DNA from: Alphaproteobacteria bacterium
Lineage (GTDB): Bacteria > Pseudomonadota > Alphaproteobacteria > Rhizobiales > Rhizobiaceae
Assembly (NCBI GenBank): GCA_024742485.1
Contig: JANSYK010000003.1
Coordinates: 868,001 to 932,000, forward strand
Reading direction: 5' to 3'
Length of the DNA: 64,000 bases
Positions within the stretch are counted from its first letter, which is position 1; each line of letters starts with the position of its first letter. The translations under genes were made by a program, and so were the position numbers. Positions 1 to 9,209 of this stretch are shown one piece after another. The notes below the pieces were generated by a model. That model was not told the origin of the DNA and did no database searches. It was given only the letters and a program-made list of their open reading frames with translations.

Positions 1-1
1 G

Positions 2-994
2 GGCCACTCGCAGCCTCCGGTCGTCGCGAGCATTGTTCGACATCTGATGGAGACGGGTGGTCCAGAGGATCAGGAGAGGGCGAAATTGCTTTTTCCCAGG
101 ATTTTTGCCTGGCACAATTGGTTTCACGCCAAGCGTGATCCGGACGGTAAGGGTGTGGTCGGCATCGTCCATCCTTGGGAATCGGGCCGCGATAACTGCC
201 CGGATTGGGACATAGGCCTCAACCGAATAGAGGTGCCGGCCGATCTGGAGAGATACGAGCGCCGCGACACGGACAGCGTCGATCCCGCCGAACGGCCGAC
301 ATCGTCTGAATATGACCGATATCTCACAATCCTGAAATTCGGGCGCGAATGCCAATGGGATCAGGAGAAGATCGCCAGAGTCGGTCCGTTTTTCATGGCG
401 GACCCTGGCATACAGTTCATTCTGCTGCGCGCCGACCGGGATTTGAGCCATCTTGCCGAGCTGTTCGGGTTTGTCGAGCAGCGGGAGCAAATCAGACGGT
501 GGATCGAGCGATCAGTTCAAGGTTGCGAGACCTATTGGAATGAAGCGGCCGGGGCCTATTGTGCCCGTGATTTGAGGACCGGCGAATTCAGCAATGCGAT
601 GACCAATATCTCGATGCTGGCGTTCTATGCCGGCGCCGGCAGCGCAACGCAACGTATTCGGCTGATCGATCATGCGCGCGACATCCTCGACCAATGCCAA
701 TACGGTTTTCCAAGCTGGGACCCGCGTGATGACAAGTTCGAATCGAAACGCTACTGGCGCGGTCCCGTCTGGGCAATGGCCAATTACATGATCGTGCAAG
801 GGTTGACCGACTGCGGCGAGTTTGCGCTCGCTGAACGGATCAAGACCGACACGCTGAAACTGATCGAAAAATCCGGGTTCTGCGAATATTTCGACCCCAT
901 GACCGGTGACGGTCATGGGGGCACGGATTTCACCTGGACAGCAGCAATCTATCTGGTCTGGTCACGTGCCACGCCATCATCACGGGCCGCCTGA
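2..994 (+). CDS. GH63/MGH1-like glycoside hydrolase, C-terminal part (5' end outside window)
   Basis: The reading frame is open from base 2 with no stop, and the segment before the first in-window ATG (base 47) reads like the family's SQPPVVAS stretch, so the gene begins upstream of the window. The visible ~330 residues form the end of an (alpha/alpha)6-barrel of the mannosylglycerate/glucosylglycerate hydrolase (MGH1-like, GH63) type. Supporting motifs are [20 protein letters not shown]-like text ([14 protein letters not shown]) and the closing [15 protein letters not shown]. Family members release sugars from compatible solutes or short glucosides in the cytosol. Its stop lies 13 bases before an ABC ATPase start, so both are probably in one sugar-uptake operon. 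The exact substrate cannot be told. Confidence 0.8.
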   Translation, partial: GHSQPPVVASIVRHLMETGGPEDQERAKLLFPRIFAWHNWFHAKRDPDGKGVVGIVHPWESGRDNCPDWDIGLNRIEVPADLERYERRDTDSVDPAERPTSSEYDRYLTILKFGRECQWDQEKIARVGPFFMADPGIQFILLRADRDLSHLAELFGFVEQREQIRRWIERSVQGCETYWNEAAGAYCARDLRTGEFSNAMTNISMLAFYAGAGSATQRIRLIDHARDILDQCQYGFPSWDPRDDKFESKRYWRGPVWAMANYMIVQGLTDCGEFALAERIKTDTLKLIEKSGFCEYFDPMTGDGHGGTDFTWTAAIYLVWSRATPSSRAA

Positions 995-1007
995 GCGGGA
1001 GAGCGAA

Positions 1008-2069
1008 ATGGGTTCCATCAAGCTAGACAAAGTCGAAAAATGGTTTGGCGATGTTCAGGTTATCAAGGGTGTTGATCTTGAAATCGCCGATGGCGAACTG
1101 GTCATCTTCGTCGGACCCTCGGGGTGCGGAAAATCGACGCTTTTGCGCATGATCTCCGGGCTTGAGGAAACCAGTCGCGGAAAGATCTTCCTCGACGACA
1201 ATGACGTGACGGACCGGCTTCCCTCGGAACGGCAATTGTCCATGGTGTTTCAGTCCTACGCGTTGTATCCGCACATGTCAGTGGGTGAAAACATGGGTTT
1301 CGGGTTGAAAACCGCCGGCGCACCGAAGGCGGAAATTACGAAGAAGGTCAAGGCCGCCGCCGACATCCTCAAATTGAACGAGTATCTGGAGCGTCGCCCG
1401 AAGGCACTGTCCGGCGGCCAGCGGCAGCGCGTCGCCATCGGCAGAGCCATCGTCCGCGAACCCAAGGGCTTCCTGTTCGATGAGCCCCTGTCCAATCTGG
1501 ATGCCGCCCTGCGCGTTGAAATGCGGTTCGAAATCGCCAAGCTGCATCACGACCTGAAGACAACGATGATCTATGTAACGCATGATCAGGTGGAAGCCAT
1601 GACCTTGGCGGACAAGATCGTGGTGCTGAGAGCCGGCGAAATCATGCAGGTTGGTTCGCCGAGAACGCTCTATGAAAAGCCCGACAATCTGTTTGTCGCG
1701 CAATTCATCGGGAGTCCGAAGATGAACGTCTTCAACTGCGTGACCGACGGAGAGAGTTTTCAACTGCCCGGGCAGGGGACCGGTCATTTTGGTCCCCACG
1801 CGACGGGACGCAGCGCCGTCAAGATGGGTATCCGCCCCGAACACATCGCCATTACCGAGCCGGGACAGGGTCATTGTGTTGGAAAGGTTGAAGTCTCGGA
1901 GTACCTGGGATCCGATTTCTTCTTCTATGTGACGTGCGAAAACCTTGGAACGCTCACGGTGAGAGCGCCCGGTTCAACGGTCGACCCCAGAGATCAGACC
2001 GTTGGTTTGAAATTCGAGGAAGACAACATTCATTTCTTCGACAGTCAGGAACTGACCATCCAGGCGTAA
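1008..2069 (+). CDS. ABC transporter ATP-binding protein, MalK/UgpC type
   Basis: ATPase of a carbohydrate ABC importer (CUT1 type). Walker [10 protein letters not shown] is at residues 36-44, the Q-loop [12 protein letters not shown] near 80, signature LSGGQRQR from 134, Walker B FLFDEP with D158/E159, and the H-loop VTHDQ near 190. A C-terminal TOBE/OB regulatory region follows, giving 353 residues, normal for MalK-like proteins. The start at 1008 is chosen because GGGAGAG lies just upstream and [14 protein letters not shown] is the typical N-terminus. A longer in-frame ORF from 906 overlaps the glycosidase gene and is rejected. The partner permeases and binding protein are not in the window and are probably upstream. 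Confidence 0.93.
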   Translation: MGSIKLDKVEKWFGDVQVIKGVDLEIADGELVIFVGPSGCGKSTLLRMISGLEETSRGKIFLDDNDVTDRLPSERQLSMVFQSYALYPHMSVGENMGFGLKTAGAPKAEITKKVKAAADILKLNEYLERRPKALSGGQRQRVAIGRAIVREPKGFLFDEPLSNLDAALRVEMRFEIAKLHHDLKTTMIYVTHDQVEAMTLADKIVVLRAGEIMQVGSPRTLYEKPDNLFVAQFIGSPKMNVFNCVTDGESFQLPGQGTGHFGPHATGRSAVKMGIRPEHIAITEPGQGHCVGKVEVSEYLGSDFFFYVTCENLGTLTVRAPGSTVDPRDQTVGLKFEEDNIHFFDSQELTIQA

Positions 2070-2097
2070 GGAATTCGCCGTTCCTGACCGTTGAACG

Positions 2098-2871
2098 CTA
2101 CTTTTCAACAAACGCCTTTTCGATCAAGAAGCTGCCGAGATGCGCACGGGTTCCCTCTTCGAAGCCGCGCGTTTCCAGGAACGAACGCGTGTCCTCCAGC
2201 ATGCCCGGTCCACCGCAGAGGATCACCCTGTCCTCGGCCTTGTCGATTTCCGGCAAACCGATGTCCTGGAACAGCTTGCCGTTTTCCATGAGCGCAGTAA
2301 TGCGCCCATTGTGCTGATAGGGTTCGCGCGTAACCGTCGGATAATAGATCAGTTGTTCGCGCACCATCTCACCCAGATATTCATCATCGGGAAGGGTGGT
2401 GGTGATGTAGTCCTGATAGGCCAGGTCCTGGACGAACCTCACACCGTGCACCAGCACGATCTTGTCGAACGCATCATAAATTGCCGGATCCTTGATCAGG
2501 CTGAGGAAAGGGGCGAGTCCCGTTCCCGTACCCAGGAGGTAGAGATGTTTCCCGGGAAGAAGATTGTCGGTGACCAGGGTTCCGGTGGGTTTCTTTCCGA
2601 CAAGGATCGATTGCCCCTGCTTGAGGTGTTGCAGCTTGGAGGTGAGCGGACCGTCAGGAACCTTGATGCTGAAGAATTCGAGCGTCTCCTCATGATTGGC
2701 GCTGGCCATCGAATAGGCACGGAGCAATGGCCGGCCCTCGACCTCGAGCCCAACCATGGTGAACTCGCCGTTGCGGAAGCGAAACCCCGCATCACGGGTC
2801 GTCTTGAAGCTGAACAGGGTATCGTTCCAGTGATGCACGGAAAGGACCGTTTCTTCATTGAAGCTTTTCAT
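2098..2871 (-). CDS. fpr: ferredoxin--NADP reductase
   Basis: FAD flavoprotein moving electrons between NADPH and ferredoxin/flavodoxin in the cytosol. The N-terminal FAD-binding barrel has RAYSMAS at residues 51-57. The NADP domain has GTGTGLAPFLSLI, HGVR and CGGPGML, and the C-terminus FLIEKAFVEK is the extended tail of bacterial class I (subclass IA-like) Fpr. Start at 2871 (MKSFNEETVL) gives 257 residues, the usual length, and GGAGAC lies five bases upstream. The frame stays open 45 codons further up but that text is not Fpr-like. It is convergent with the ABC ATPase gene (28-base gap) and divergent from the SRPBCC gene. Confidence 0.95.
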   Translation of the reverse strand: MKSFNEETVLSVHHWNDTLFSFKTTRDAGFRFRNGEFTMVGLEVEGRPLLRAYSMASANHEETLEFFSIKVPDGPLTSKLQHLKQGQSILVGKKPTGTLVTDNLLPGKHLYLLGTGTGLAPFLSLIKDPAIYDAFDKIVLVHGVRFVQDLAYQDYITTTLPDDEYLGEMVREQLIYYPTVTREPYQHNGRITALMENGKLFQDIGLPEIDKAEDRVILCGGPGMLEDTRSFLETRGFEEGTRAHLGSFLIEKAFVEK

Positions 2872-3144
2872 TTCGTCTCCATTCACCACCGTGTCGTCGG
2901 GTGCAATTTGCACGAGTTGAGAGAACTCCATCCTTTTCAGAGATCCCGCCAGGTTGAAAAGAAAATCATTCCAAGTGCCGGCCAGTGAAGCGGAATATTT
3001 TTGCAAAATGGTCGGCGCGATCGGTGTGGGCGGGCATGACTGGCCAATTCAACCGGGTAAATTGATTACCTGGCGGGTAATTGCTGAAAACTCCGCAGCT
3101 TCTAGGCTGGCAGGCATGGTCCCAACAAACCGAAAGGAATGGCC

Positions 3145-4107
3145 ATGTCCATGCATCAATCCAATGCACGCCCGTTGCGTCTCGCGCTGAGCGCCAACGG
3201 CATCTTTTCACTTCTGACCGGAGCCTCATGTGTGCTGGCCCCAATGGCGATCGTGTCGCTGGTCTTTGCCCATCCGCCAGTTTTATTCGGCATTGCCGCG
3301 CCAACACTCATCACCGAACTCGGGATCGGCTTGCTGGCCTTCGCCGCACTTGTTTTTTGGACCGCCGGCCAGTCGACAGTTCATCGCGGCCGGGCAAAGC
3401 TCATCACCCTGCTTGACATCGGATGGGTTCTGATTTCCGCCATACTGCTCATTGCAGCGCCGGGCCTCTGGACATCTTCTGGTGTGGCAATTGTTATCGT
3501 GGTTGCCGTTATCGTGGCGGCTTTTGCCCTTGAGCAGGCGTTCGGCCTTCATCTTCTTTACCAGGGCAAAAGCGATGTCGACGCAATACGGCGGGGCAAT
3601 CAACTCGCTTTGACAGCAAAAGCGGTCACCCAGGCATCACCCGAACGGGTCTGGCAGGTGATGAGCCATCAGGAGGCCTATGCGGATGTCGCCGACAACA
3701 TTTCCAAGGTTGAGGTCACGAAAGGGTCTGGATCCAGCCTCGAACGTCGCTGCTATGACAATGATGGCAAGTCGTGGAATGAGAGCTGTACGCTGTGGGA
3801 CGAAGGGCGCGCCTTCGCGTTCCGGGTTCACACCGAAGCACCGGATTATCCCTATCCGATCTCCGCACTTTCAGGCGAGTGGTCGCTGTCGCCCGTCCCG
3901 GATGGAACACAAATCCAGATGACCTTTCATGTGACCGCGAAATCCGGCCTTATCAATGCGCTGATGTTCCGGTTGATGGCGGCTCCTTTCTCGGTCATCT
4001 GTGACCGGCTGCTGCAGCGCTGGATAGAGATCATGGAAGGAACCGCCAGGCCGGCACATGATGATCTTGCGCTGCCAGGAAACGGTTCAGCCGCCCAGCC
4101 GGTGTGA
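3145..4107 (+). CDS. membrane-anchored SRPBCC (START-like) family protein
   Basis: About 320 residues. The first ~135 residues hold four hydrophobic segments (LALSANGIFSLLTGASCVLA, then FGIAAPTLITELGIGLLAFAA, LLDIGWVLISAILLIAA, and a Val/Ile/Ala-rich helix). From about residue 150 a soluble polyketide-cyclase-like SRPBCC domain follows (AVTQASPERVWQVMSHQEAYADVADNISKVEV and a final amphipathic RLLQRWIEIMEG helix). Such domains bind lipids or hydrophobic ligands; no function can be assigned. Start 3145 is preferred over 3139 because AAAGGA (3133-3138) would touch the first ATG but sits six bases before the second. Expressed alone and followed by a strong terminator hairpin. Confidence 0.75.
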   Translation: MSMHQSNARPLRLALSANGIFSLLTGASCVLAPMAIVSLVFAHPPVLFGIAAPTLITELGIGLLAFAALVFWTAGQSTVHRGRAKLITLLDIGWVLISAILLIAAPGLWTSSGVAIVIVVAVIVAAFALEQAFGLHLLYQGKSDVDAIRRGNQLALTAKAVTQASPERVWQVMSHQEAYADVADNISKVEVTKGSGSSLERRCYDNDGKSWNESCTLWDEGRAFAFRVHTEAPDYPYPISALSGEWSLSPVPDGTQIQMTFHVTAKSGLINALMFRLMAAPFSVICDRLLQRWIEIMEGTARPAHDDLALPGNGSAAQPV

Positions 4108-4148
4108 CCTGAGTATCACCTGATGTGCGTCGCCAAGACGATGCCTCT

Positions 4149-4173
4149 GAACCGCCCATTTCACGGGCGGTTC
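4149..4173 (+). terminator. intrinsic terminator-like hairpin between convergent genes
   Basis: GAACCGCCC (4149-4157) pairs perfectly with GGGCGGTTC (4165-4173) around a seven-base loop, followed on the + strand by a short T/C run. It lies 42 bases after the SRPBCC stop. Its other side overlaps the last codons and stop of the leftward glycosyltransferase gene, so it may serve both directions. Confidence 0.7.
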
Positions 4174-5447
4174 TTCGCAGCCAACCGTTCGATAAATGAG
4201 ACGGCATTGCCGATCCCGTCCTCTGCCGACACCTTTTTGCCGATGGCGTCTGCAGCTGAATGCATATCCGTGTCATCAACCAGTTGACCGAAGGCCTCGG
4301 TGAGGTTTTCGACGCTCAGTTTTCTTTGCACGATCGGTGCGGGCCCCGCACCGAGTGCTCGAACTGTTTCACCCCAGAACGGCTGATCGGCAATAAATGG
4401 GCAGATCAATGTCGGCCTGCCGGCACGAAGTCCGGCCGCCGTGGTCCCGGCACCGCCATGATGAACTACCGCCGCGACTTTCGGAAACAACCACGCATGG
4501 GGTGCCTGGTCGATCAGATGGACGGATTCCGGTACCTCGTCGGCGTCCAGCCCGCCCCATCCCGATGCAAGAATGCCTCTTTGTCCGCTGCGCTTGAGTG
4601 CTTCAATCACCAGATTGGCCAAGCGTTTGGGATTGCGGCCGGCCATGGAGCCGAAGCCGATGTAAATCGGCGGCGGACCGGCATCGAGAAATGCGACCAG
4701 GTCATCAGGCGGCACCCAGCCTTCATCGCCATCGAGAAACCAGTAACCGGAAACAACCGCCGTATCCGGCCAATCATCCGGTCGTGGCACGACATGGCTG
4801 CTATAGGCGTGCAGGGCCGCAAGAGGATGTCCGTCCTGATCGCGCAGGCAATCCAGATTATGCCGCCGTGCCGGTGTATTCGTGTCCCTTCGCCACTTGC
4901 GGATATACGCGCCACCAAAGATCTTGATCATGCGATGGACGATCCAATAGGTCGCACGATTGTAGCGGCGACCAAGCCCGAGCTTTGGAAACCCCAGGCA
5001 GGGTCGCGTTCCGGTGGGAACGAGCAGGGGAATGGGTGAAGTGAGGATTGCCGGGATCCCGAGCTTTTCGCCAATGGCCGAACCGAGAAACGCCTTGGGA
5101 TGAAAACAAACCAGATCCGGTTGGAGATCACGCGCGACCGCCCAGCTTTCAGCGACGAGTTGATGCTGAATCGGGGCGATCTGTCGCGCCATCCTTATGT
5201 TGGCGGCAATGATCCTCACAATTCCTCGTGTATCTTCCATCAGGGCCTTTCCCTGATCGGAGTCGATGATTTTCAAAATGTCATCGCTGATATGGCCGTA
5301 GGAAAGCCCTTCAGCCTCAACAAAGGGGCGAAACCGGGAGCAGGTTGCGACCGTGACGTGATGCCCGGCCGCCTTCAGTCCTTTACCCAGAGCAACATAG
5401 GGCTGGACATCGCCCCGCGACCCGATGGTCAAAAGCAGAATGTTCAT
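4161..5447 (-). CDS. UGT-type glycosyltransferase (GT1, sterol-glucosyltransferase-like)
   Basis: Nucleotide-sugar-dependent glycosyltransferase of GT-B fold, 428 residues. The N-terminus NILLLTIGSRGDVQPYVALG is the typical glycosyltransferase family 28 opening. The C-terminal donor site contains IYIGFGSMAG (262-271), HHGGAGTTAAGL (329-340) and FIADQPFWGE (351-360), as in sterol 3-beta-glucosyltransferases and antibiotic or carotenoid glucosyltransferases. The acceptor is unknown. The start at 5447 is set by this N-terminus; the 21 extra upstream codons are not family-like, and no clear Shine-Dalgarno is visible. Stands alone, convergent with the SRPBCC gene. Confidence 0.85.
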   Translation of the reverse strand: MNILLLTIGSRGDVQPYVALGKGLKAAGHHVTVATCSRFRPFVEAEGLSYGHISDDILKIIDSDQGKALMEDTRGIVRIIAANIRMARQIAPIQHQLVAESWAVARDLQPDLVCFHPKAFLGSAIGEKLGIPAILTSPIPLLVPTGTRPCLGFPKLGLGRRYNRATYWIVHRMIKIFGGAYIRKWRRDTNTPARRHNLDCLRDQDGHPLAALHAYSSHVVPRPDDWPDTAVVSGYWFLDGDEGWVPPDDLVAFLDAGPPPIYIGFGSMAGRNPKRLANLVIEALKRSGQRGILASGWGGLDADEVPESVHLIDQAPHAWLFPKVAAVVHHGGAGTTAAGLRAGRPTLICPFIADQPFWGETVRALGAGPAPIVQRKLSVENLTEAFGQLVDDTDMHSAADAIGKKVSAEDGIGNAVSFIERLAAKNRP

Positions 5448-5531
5448 GGCGAAAGGTGTGATTGTTTGCCGGACATGCCCGCAGGTATGGATAAAGAGCG
5501 CATGGTTCAAGAGAGCGTATAGGCGGGGTGC

Positions 5532-5559
5532 TTGACAAAGCCGCCGATGCGCTTACATA
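5532..5559 (+). promoter_or_regulatory. possible sigma-70 promoter upstream of the Glyoxalase_8 gene
   Basis: A perfect -35 hexamer TTGACA (5532-5537) is followed after 16 bases by TACATA (5554-5559). Transcription would start near 5566, leaving a leader of about 140 bases before the ATG at 5708. The -10 is only a partial match, so this is a weak call. Confidence 0.35.
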
Positions 5560-5707
5560 CGGCGCCAAGGTTGAGGCACCTGCCGCTCGCGCGCCCATGG
5601 CGTTGGTGAAGTCCTCTGTTGAGCCAATTCACGTCAATTCAGTGGATGCGGACACATGGCAATGCGAGCCCCATAGGACACACGCTCCAAACTGAAAGAG
5701 GTGAAGA

Positions 5708-6142
5708 ATGACTCCCGTTCTCCCATCGATTGAGGCGTTGAAAGATCAGGCGAAACGCCTGCGAACGTCGCTCGAAACATCCGGCCGCAAGATTGGGCAT
5801 TCCCAGGCGCTGGAAACCGTCGCACAACAGCATGGTTTCAGAGACTGGAATACCTTGCGTGCCCGGGCATTTTCCAACAGGCCGAAGGCGCCCGTCAATG
5901 TCGGTGAAACCGTCCGGGGCGAGTATCTCGGCCAACCCTTTACCGGTCGGATACTGGGTGTTGGTGAGCTTGCGGCAGCAGATCGGTACCGGATTACGGT
6001 TCGGTTCGACAAACCGGTAGATGTTGTCACGTTCGACAGCTTTTCCTCCTATCGGCAGCGCGTTCATTGCGTTGTCGATGGAACCGGTACGTCACCGCAA
6101 AAAACATCCAACGGACAGCCGCACATGCGTTTGTCGGTATAA
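5708..6142 (+). CDS. small protein with N-terminal Glyoxalase_8 (glyoxalase-related) domain
   Basis: 144 residues. The first ~60 residues match the glyoxalase-related domain often annotated PF20066: IEALKDQAKRLRTSLETSG, then IGHSQALETVAQQHGFRDWNTLRA. The C-terminal half resembles a small beta-domain (VNVGETVRGEYLGQPFTGRILGV and VTFDSFSSYRQRVHCVVDG). Function unknown; the N-terminal module is commonly found in small alphaproteobacterial proteins, sometimes fused to glyoxalase domains. AAGAGGTGAAG precedes the start. Monocistronic, followed by a UUCG-loop hairpin. Confidence 0.8.
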   Translation: MTPVLPSIEALKDQAKRLRTSLETSGRKIGHSQALETVAQQHGFRDWNTLRARAFSNRPKAPVNVGETVRGEYLGQPFTGRILGVGELAAADRYRITVRFDKPVDVVTFDSFSSYRQRVHCVVDGTGTSPQKTSNGQPHMRLSV

Positions 6143-6149
6143 CGCCTGC

Positions 6150-6167
6150 GGGGAACTTCGGTTCCCC
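6150..6167. terminator. UUCG-tetraloop hairpin between convergent genes
   Basis: GGGGAAC-TTCG-GTTCCCC is a perfect seven-base-pair stem with a stable tetraloop, starting eight bases after the stop at 6142. No T-run follows, so termination is inferred from position and stability. Confidence 0.5.
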
Positions 6168-6199
6168 CAGGTTCCGGCCTGCGCACCCGTTCCAATCGC

Positions 6200-6844
6200 T
6201 TACATATCGAGATCGAAGGTTTCCACAAGCCGGCTGATCTGTGCGGCACTAAGGCTGTTGTGCGCGCGGCCATGAAGAGTAAAGACAAGCCTTGCGGTTT
6301 CCTCCAACTCCTCCATGGCATAGACGGCACTTTCGACTGATCCAGCAGCCACAACCGGTCCGTGATTGGCCAGAATAACCGCCGAGCGTTGGCCGCGAAG
6401 CTCGCGGATGGCATCGCCCATGGCCGCATCGCCAGGCTGAAAATAGGGCAGGATCTTCACCCGGCCGAGCTTCATGATGGAGTAGGGGGTAAGTGCCGGC
6501 AATGCGTCGTCGTGATCGGTTTCCGGCAGCATCGAGAGTGCAACGCTGTGGTGGGAATGCAGGTGCACAACGGCACCGGCGCGTGATCCTCGCGTCTCGT
6601 AAAAGGCCGTGTGGAGAGGCATCTCCTTTGTTGGTTTATCCCCTCCGACAAGGGTGCCCGATGCATCGAAGTGAGACAGAGTTGCGGGATCGAGTCGACC
6701 GAAGCTGGTGCCGGTCGGCGACACCAGCAGACCGCCATCCTCCGTTCGTGCGGAAATGTTGCCGGTGGATCCGTGGGTATAGCCCCGCTCATACAGCGAA
6801 CGCGCCAAATCGCAGATTTCATCCCGCAGCCGGGTCATGGTCAT
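6200..6844 (-). CDS. otnC: 3-oxo-tetronate 4-phosphate decarboxylase (class II aldolase family)
   Basis: Class II aldolase/adducin-family enzyme, 214 residues. OtnC decarboxylates 3-oxo-tetronate 4-phosphate to dihydroxyacetone phosphate in catabolism of four-carbon acid sugars. The family's substrate loop GSTGNISAR is at 25-33, E74 follows in KPTKEMPLH, the zinc ligands are H94 and H96 in VVHLHSHHSVAL, and the third ligand lies in LANHGPVVAA. Start 6844 makes an ATGA overlap with the stop of otnK, the usual sign of translational coupling; the longer frame would run well into otnK. Last gene of the leftward seven-gene operon. Confidence 0.88.
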   Translation of the reverse strand: MTMTRLRDEICDLARSLYERGYTHGSTGNISARTEDGGLLVSPTGTSFGRLDPATLSHFDASGTLVGGDKPTKEMPLHTAFYETRGSRAGAVVHLHSHHSVALSMLPETDHDDALPALTPYSIMKLGRVKILPYFQPGDAAMGDAIRELRGQRSAVILANHGPVVAAGSVESAVYAMEELEETARLVFTLHGRAHNSLSAAQISRLVETFDLDM

Positions 6845-8112
6845 GGCGTTGGTCCTCCGTTTGCCGTCCCGGACATGCTCAATGTCGCCATTGCCCGGGC
6901 AAAAAAGTCGTCCTGACCAAAATTGCCCGATTTCAGTGCAAGGCACAGACCGCTGGACGGATCACGAACCGCAGGCACACCCGGCGCGATTTCGGGGCCG
7001 ATTTCGAGCTGTTCGATGTCCAGGCCTCCGACGACGGCGCCGGACGTTTCGCCGCCGGCCGTGACGATTTTCCGAATCCCGCTGTCAAACAGGGCCTTTG
7101 CGATGTCGACGAAGAAGGTTTCCACGATCGAGGCAACCTTGTCGCGCCCGTATTTGTCCTGTGTCGCAGAGACGACTTGCGGATCGGCTGATGTGTAGAC
7201 AAGGGGCAGGGCCGTTGCATGATCGAGCAGCCAGGCGGTGGCTTGGGATGCGTCAGTCTCACCCTCCACCAGCCTGTCGGCATTGATTTCCAAACCGGGA
7301 TGGTCGGTCAAATGCCGCTGGATCTGTCGCCGGGTTGCCTCCGAACAGGAGCCGCACAGGATCGCTCCCCCGCCGGAAGCACCATGCCAGTCCATCCGCT
7401 TTTCCTGCATTTCACCGGATTCGCGAAAATTGTCGGGAAGTCCAAGCGCTATCCCGGATCCTCCGGTAACCAGTTTCCGATCGGTCGCTGCATGTCCGAT
7501 CTCCAACAGGTCCTGGTCCTGAATGGCATCGATGACAACCATGGCTTTGTCGGGTGATGCAAGCGCTTTTGCGATTGCCGCTTTGCCTTTGGAGACGACA
7601 TCGAACGGGATGTGGTCCACCGGCCATTGGGTCTGTCGTGCAAGCCAGATCCGCAGATCCGACTCCGACATTGGCGTAAGCGGGTGATTGCGCATTCCGC
7701 TGTTGCTCAAGAGGACGTCGCTGACGAAGAGGTGTCCCTGATAGATGGACCGGCCGGTGGCCGGAAAGGCCGGGCAGATGATGACGCGGCTTTCCCCCAG
7801 CCGTTCTGCAAGGGCTTGCGCAACCGGCCCGATATTGCCATCGGGCGTGCTGTCGAAGGTCGAGCAATATTTGAAAACGATCTGGCGGCACCCCTGCGAA
7901 AGCAGCCAATCGGCGGCGGCAAGCGAATCTGCGACAGCCTCCGCCGCCGGGACCGTACGGGATTTCAGCGCAACGACACCAGCCTCTACCGATGGATCGG
8001 CTGCGCCGTGAGGAATGCGACAATACTGGGTGACCGACATGCCGGCGCGCGCCAGCGTGTTGGCGATGTCGCTGGAACCCGTGAAATCATCACCTATGCA
8101 TCCAAGAAGCAC
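6841..8112 (-). CDS. otnK: 3-oxo-tetronate kinase (four-carbon acid sugar kinase)
   Basis: ATP-dependent kinase, 423 residues, with the two-domain four-carbon acid sugar kinase architecture (formerly DUF1537). The N-terminal substrate motif GDDFTGSSDIANTLARAGM occupies residues 7-25. The C-terminal nucleotide domain has CGSCSEAT and IVTAGGETSGAVVGGLDI, and the tail carries VPAVRDPSSGLCLALKSGNFGQDDFF. It phosphorylates 3-oxo-tetronate for OtnC, which overlaps it. Three bases separate its start from the stop of the upstream metallo-hydrolase gene, so all are cotranscribed. Confidence 0.93.
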   Translation of the reverse strand: MLLGCIGDDFTGSSDIANTLARAGMSVTQYCRIPHGAADPSVEAGVVALKSRTVPAAEAVADSLAAADWLLSQGCRQIVFKYCSTFDSTPDGNIGPVAQALAERLGESRVIICPAFPATGRSIYQGHLFVSDVLLSNSGMRNHPLTPMSESDLRIWLARQTQWPVDHIPFDVVSKGKAAIAKALASPDKAMVVIDAIQDQDLLEIGHAATDRKLVTGGSGIALGLPDNFRESGEMQEKRMDWHGASGGGAILCGSCSEATRRQIQRHLTDHPGLEINADRLVEGETDASQATAWLLDHATALPLVYTSADPQVVSATQDKYGRDKVASIVETFFVDIAKALFDSGIRKIVTAGGETSGAVVGGLDIEQLEIGPEIAPGVPAVRDPSSGLCLALKSGNFGQDDFFARAMATLSMSGTANGGPTP

Positions 8113-8115
8113 GGC

Positions 8116-8922
8116 TCAGTCCTCGAAAGGCCGGCTCGGCCCACCATCGAGACGCCAGACAAAGGGGACGTGCTGCCATTGTGGAAAGCGCTCGGTGACG
8201 AGTGGATCATGACCCGGGATGACAAGATCCCGTGTTTCGGCAAGCATCTGAATGGTTTTCCAGCCTTCCAGCATGTGCTCAAGGCTGTCGACGATCGGAA
8301 ATGGCTTCCGGGCGAGGAAATTCTCATAATAGTGTGCGGCATCGGACGCCAGGCACATCCACCCGGCCGCAGTCTTGACCCGCACGGCCTGCATTCCTCT
8401 CGAATGTCCGCCGACGTGGTGGACGGTGACGCCCGGTGCCACCGAACCGTCACCATCGTGGAAAATGACGCGGCCCGAATAGACCTTTTTGACCATCTCG
8501 CAGACATGGTCGGCGGTGTAGGGCATCTGCATTGTCGGGTGACACATGCAAGGCCCTGTCGCAAACGCCATCTCGGCAGATTGCAGATGGAAATTCGCCT
8601 TCGGAAATCGATCCAGTCCTCCGGCGTGATCATAGTGAAGATGGGTGATGATGACCGTGTCAACGGTGTCGGCATCCACACCAAGCGAACGAACCGCCTC
8701 TGCCGGATCCCGCAGGATCGGCCGGTCCCGCCGCTGCGCCTCGCCGGCATCGTAGCCGGTATCGACAACGATTGTCCGGGCCTCGTTCTTCAGCACCCAG
8801 ACGAAATAATCCATGTCGTGCGGACTGGCATGGTCGTCATCCATGATGAAACTGTCCTTGCGGACCCGTTCGTTGCGCTCTGCATATTTGACGGCAAATA
8901 CCTGCCAGATTTCATCCATCAT
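8116..8922 (-). CDS. MBL-fold metallo-hydrolase, N-acyl-homoserine-lactonase (AttM/AiiA-like) family
   Basis: Dinuclear zinc hydrolase, 268 residues. The metal motif HLHYDHAGG has ligands at H94, H96, D98 and H99. Further ligands are expected in HHVGGHSRGMQ, LASDAAHYYENF and VIPGHDPLVTERFPQW. Relatives open lactone rings, including acyl-homoserine lactones. In this operon a sugar-acid lactone is a more economical substrate guess than a signal molecule, but that is inference. Its start overlaps the ABM gene stop (ATGA), and its stop lies three bases before otnK. Confidence 0.85.
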   Translation of the reverse strand: MMDEIWQVFAVKYAERNERVRKDSFIMDDDHASPHDMDYFVWVLKNEARTIVVDTGYDAGEAQRRDRPILRDPAEAVRSLGVDADTVDTVIITHLHYDHAGGLDRFPKANFHLQSAEMAFATGPCMCHPTMQMPYTADHVCEMVKKVYSGRVIFHDGDGSVAPGVTVHHVGGHSRGMQAVRVKTAAGWMCLASDAAHYYENFLARKPFPIVDSLEHMLEGWKTIQMLAETRDLVIPGHDPLVTERFPQWQHVPFVWRLDGGPSRPFED

Positions 8923-9209
8923 TCAACGGTTCCATAGGTCATGACCTGTTTGGATTCGATCATGTCCGCGACAGCGGCATCGAACGCCAGAAAATGATCG
9001 CTTTCCAGGTGATGGCGGAAGGCGTCAGCGTCATCGTAAAGCTCATAGAGAAAGACTTCCAGAGGTCGCGCCGGGTCGGTGCAGACATCAAACTGCTTGC
9101 ATTGGGTTTCGGCGTGCAGTGACGCTTGTGCATTTTCAAGCATCAGCGGCATGAAGCGATCCCAGTCGGCAGAATTGATTTTGAACGTTACGGCCACCGC
9201 GAACATCAT
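8919..9209 (-). CDS. antibiotic biosynthesis monooxygenase (ABM) domain protein
   Basis: 96-residue ferredoxin-like alpha/beta protein of the ABM/quinol monooxygenase family. It has AVTFKINSADWDRFMPLMLENAQASLHAE..CKQFDV, then VFLYELYDDADAFRHHLESDHF, which is the family's E/Y core and HxxSxHF helix. Such dimers oxidise quinols without cofactor or act in sugar metabolism (YgiN/LsrG/RhaM-like). Tandem ATGs at 9209 and 9206 follow AAGGAG; the first overlaps the tctA stop as ATGA. Coupled on both sides, so part of the acid-sugar operon. The reaction is unknown. Confidence 0.8.
   Translation of the reverse strand: MMFAVAVTFKINSADWDRFMPLMLENAQASLHAETQCKQFDVCTDPARPLEVFLYELYDDADAFRHHLESDHFLAFDAAVADMIESKQVMTYGTVE

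Noticed and set aside
5100-5522. 140-codon + frame antisense to the glycosyltransferase
   Set aside because: Shadow of the glycosyltransferase gene, without motif or ribosome-site support.
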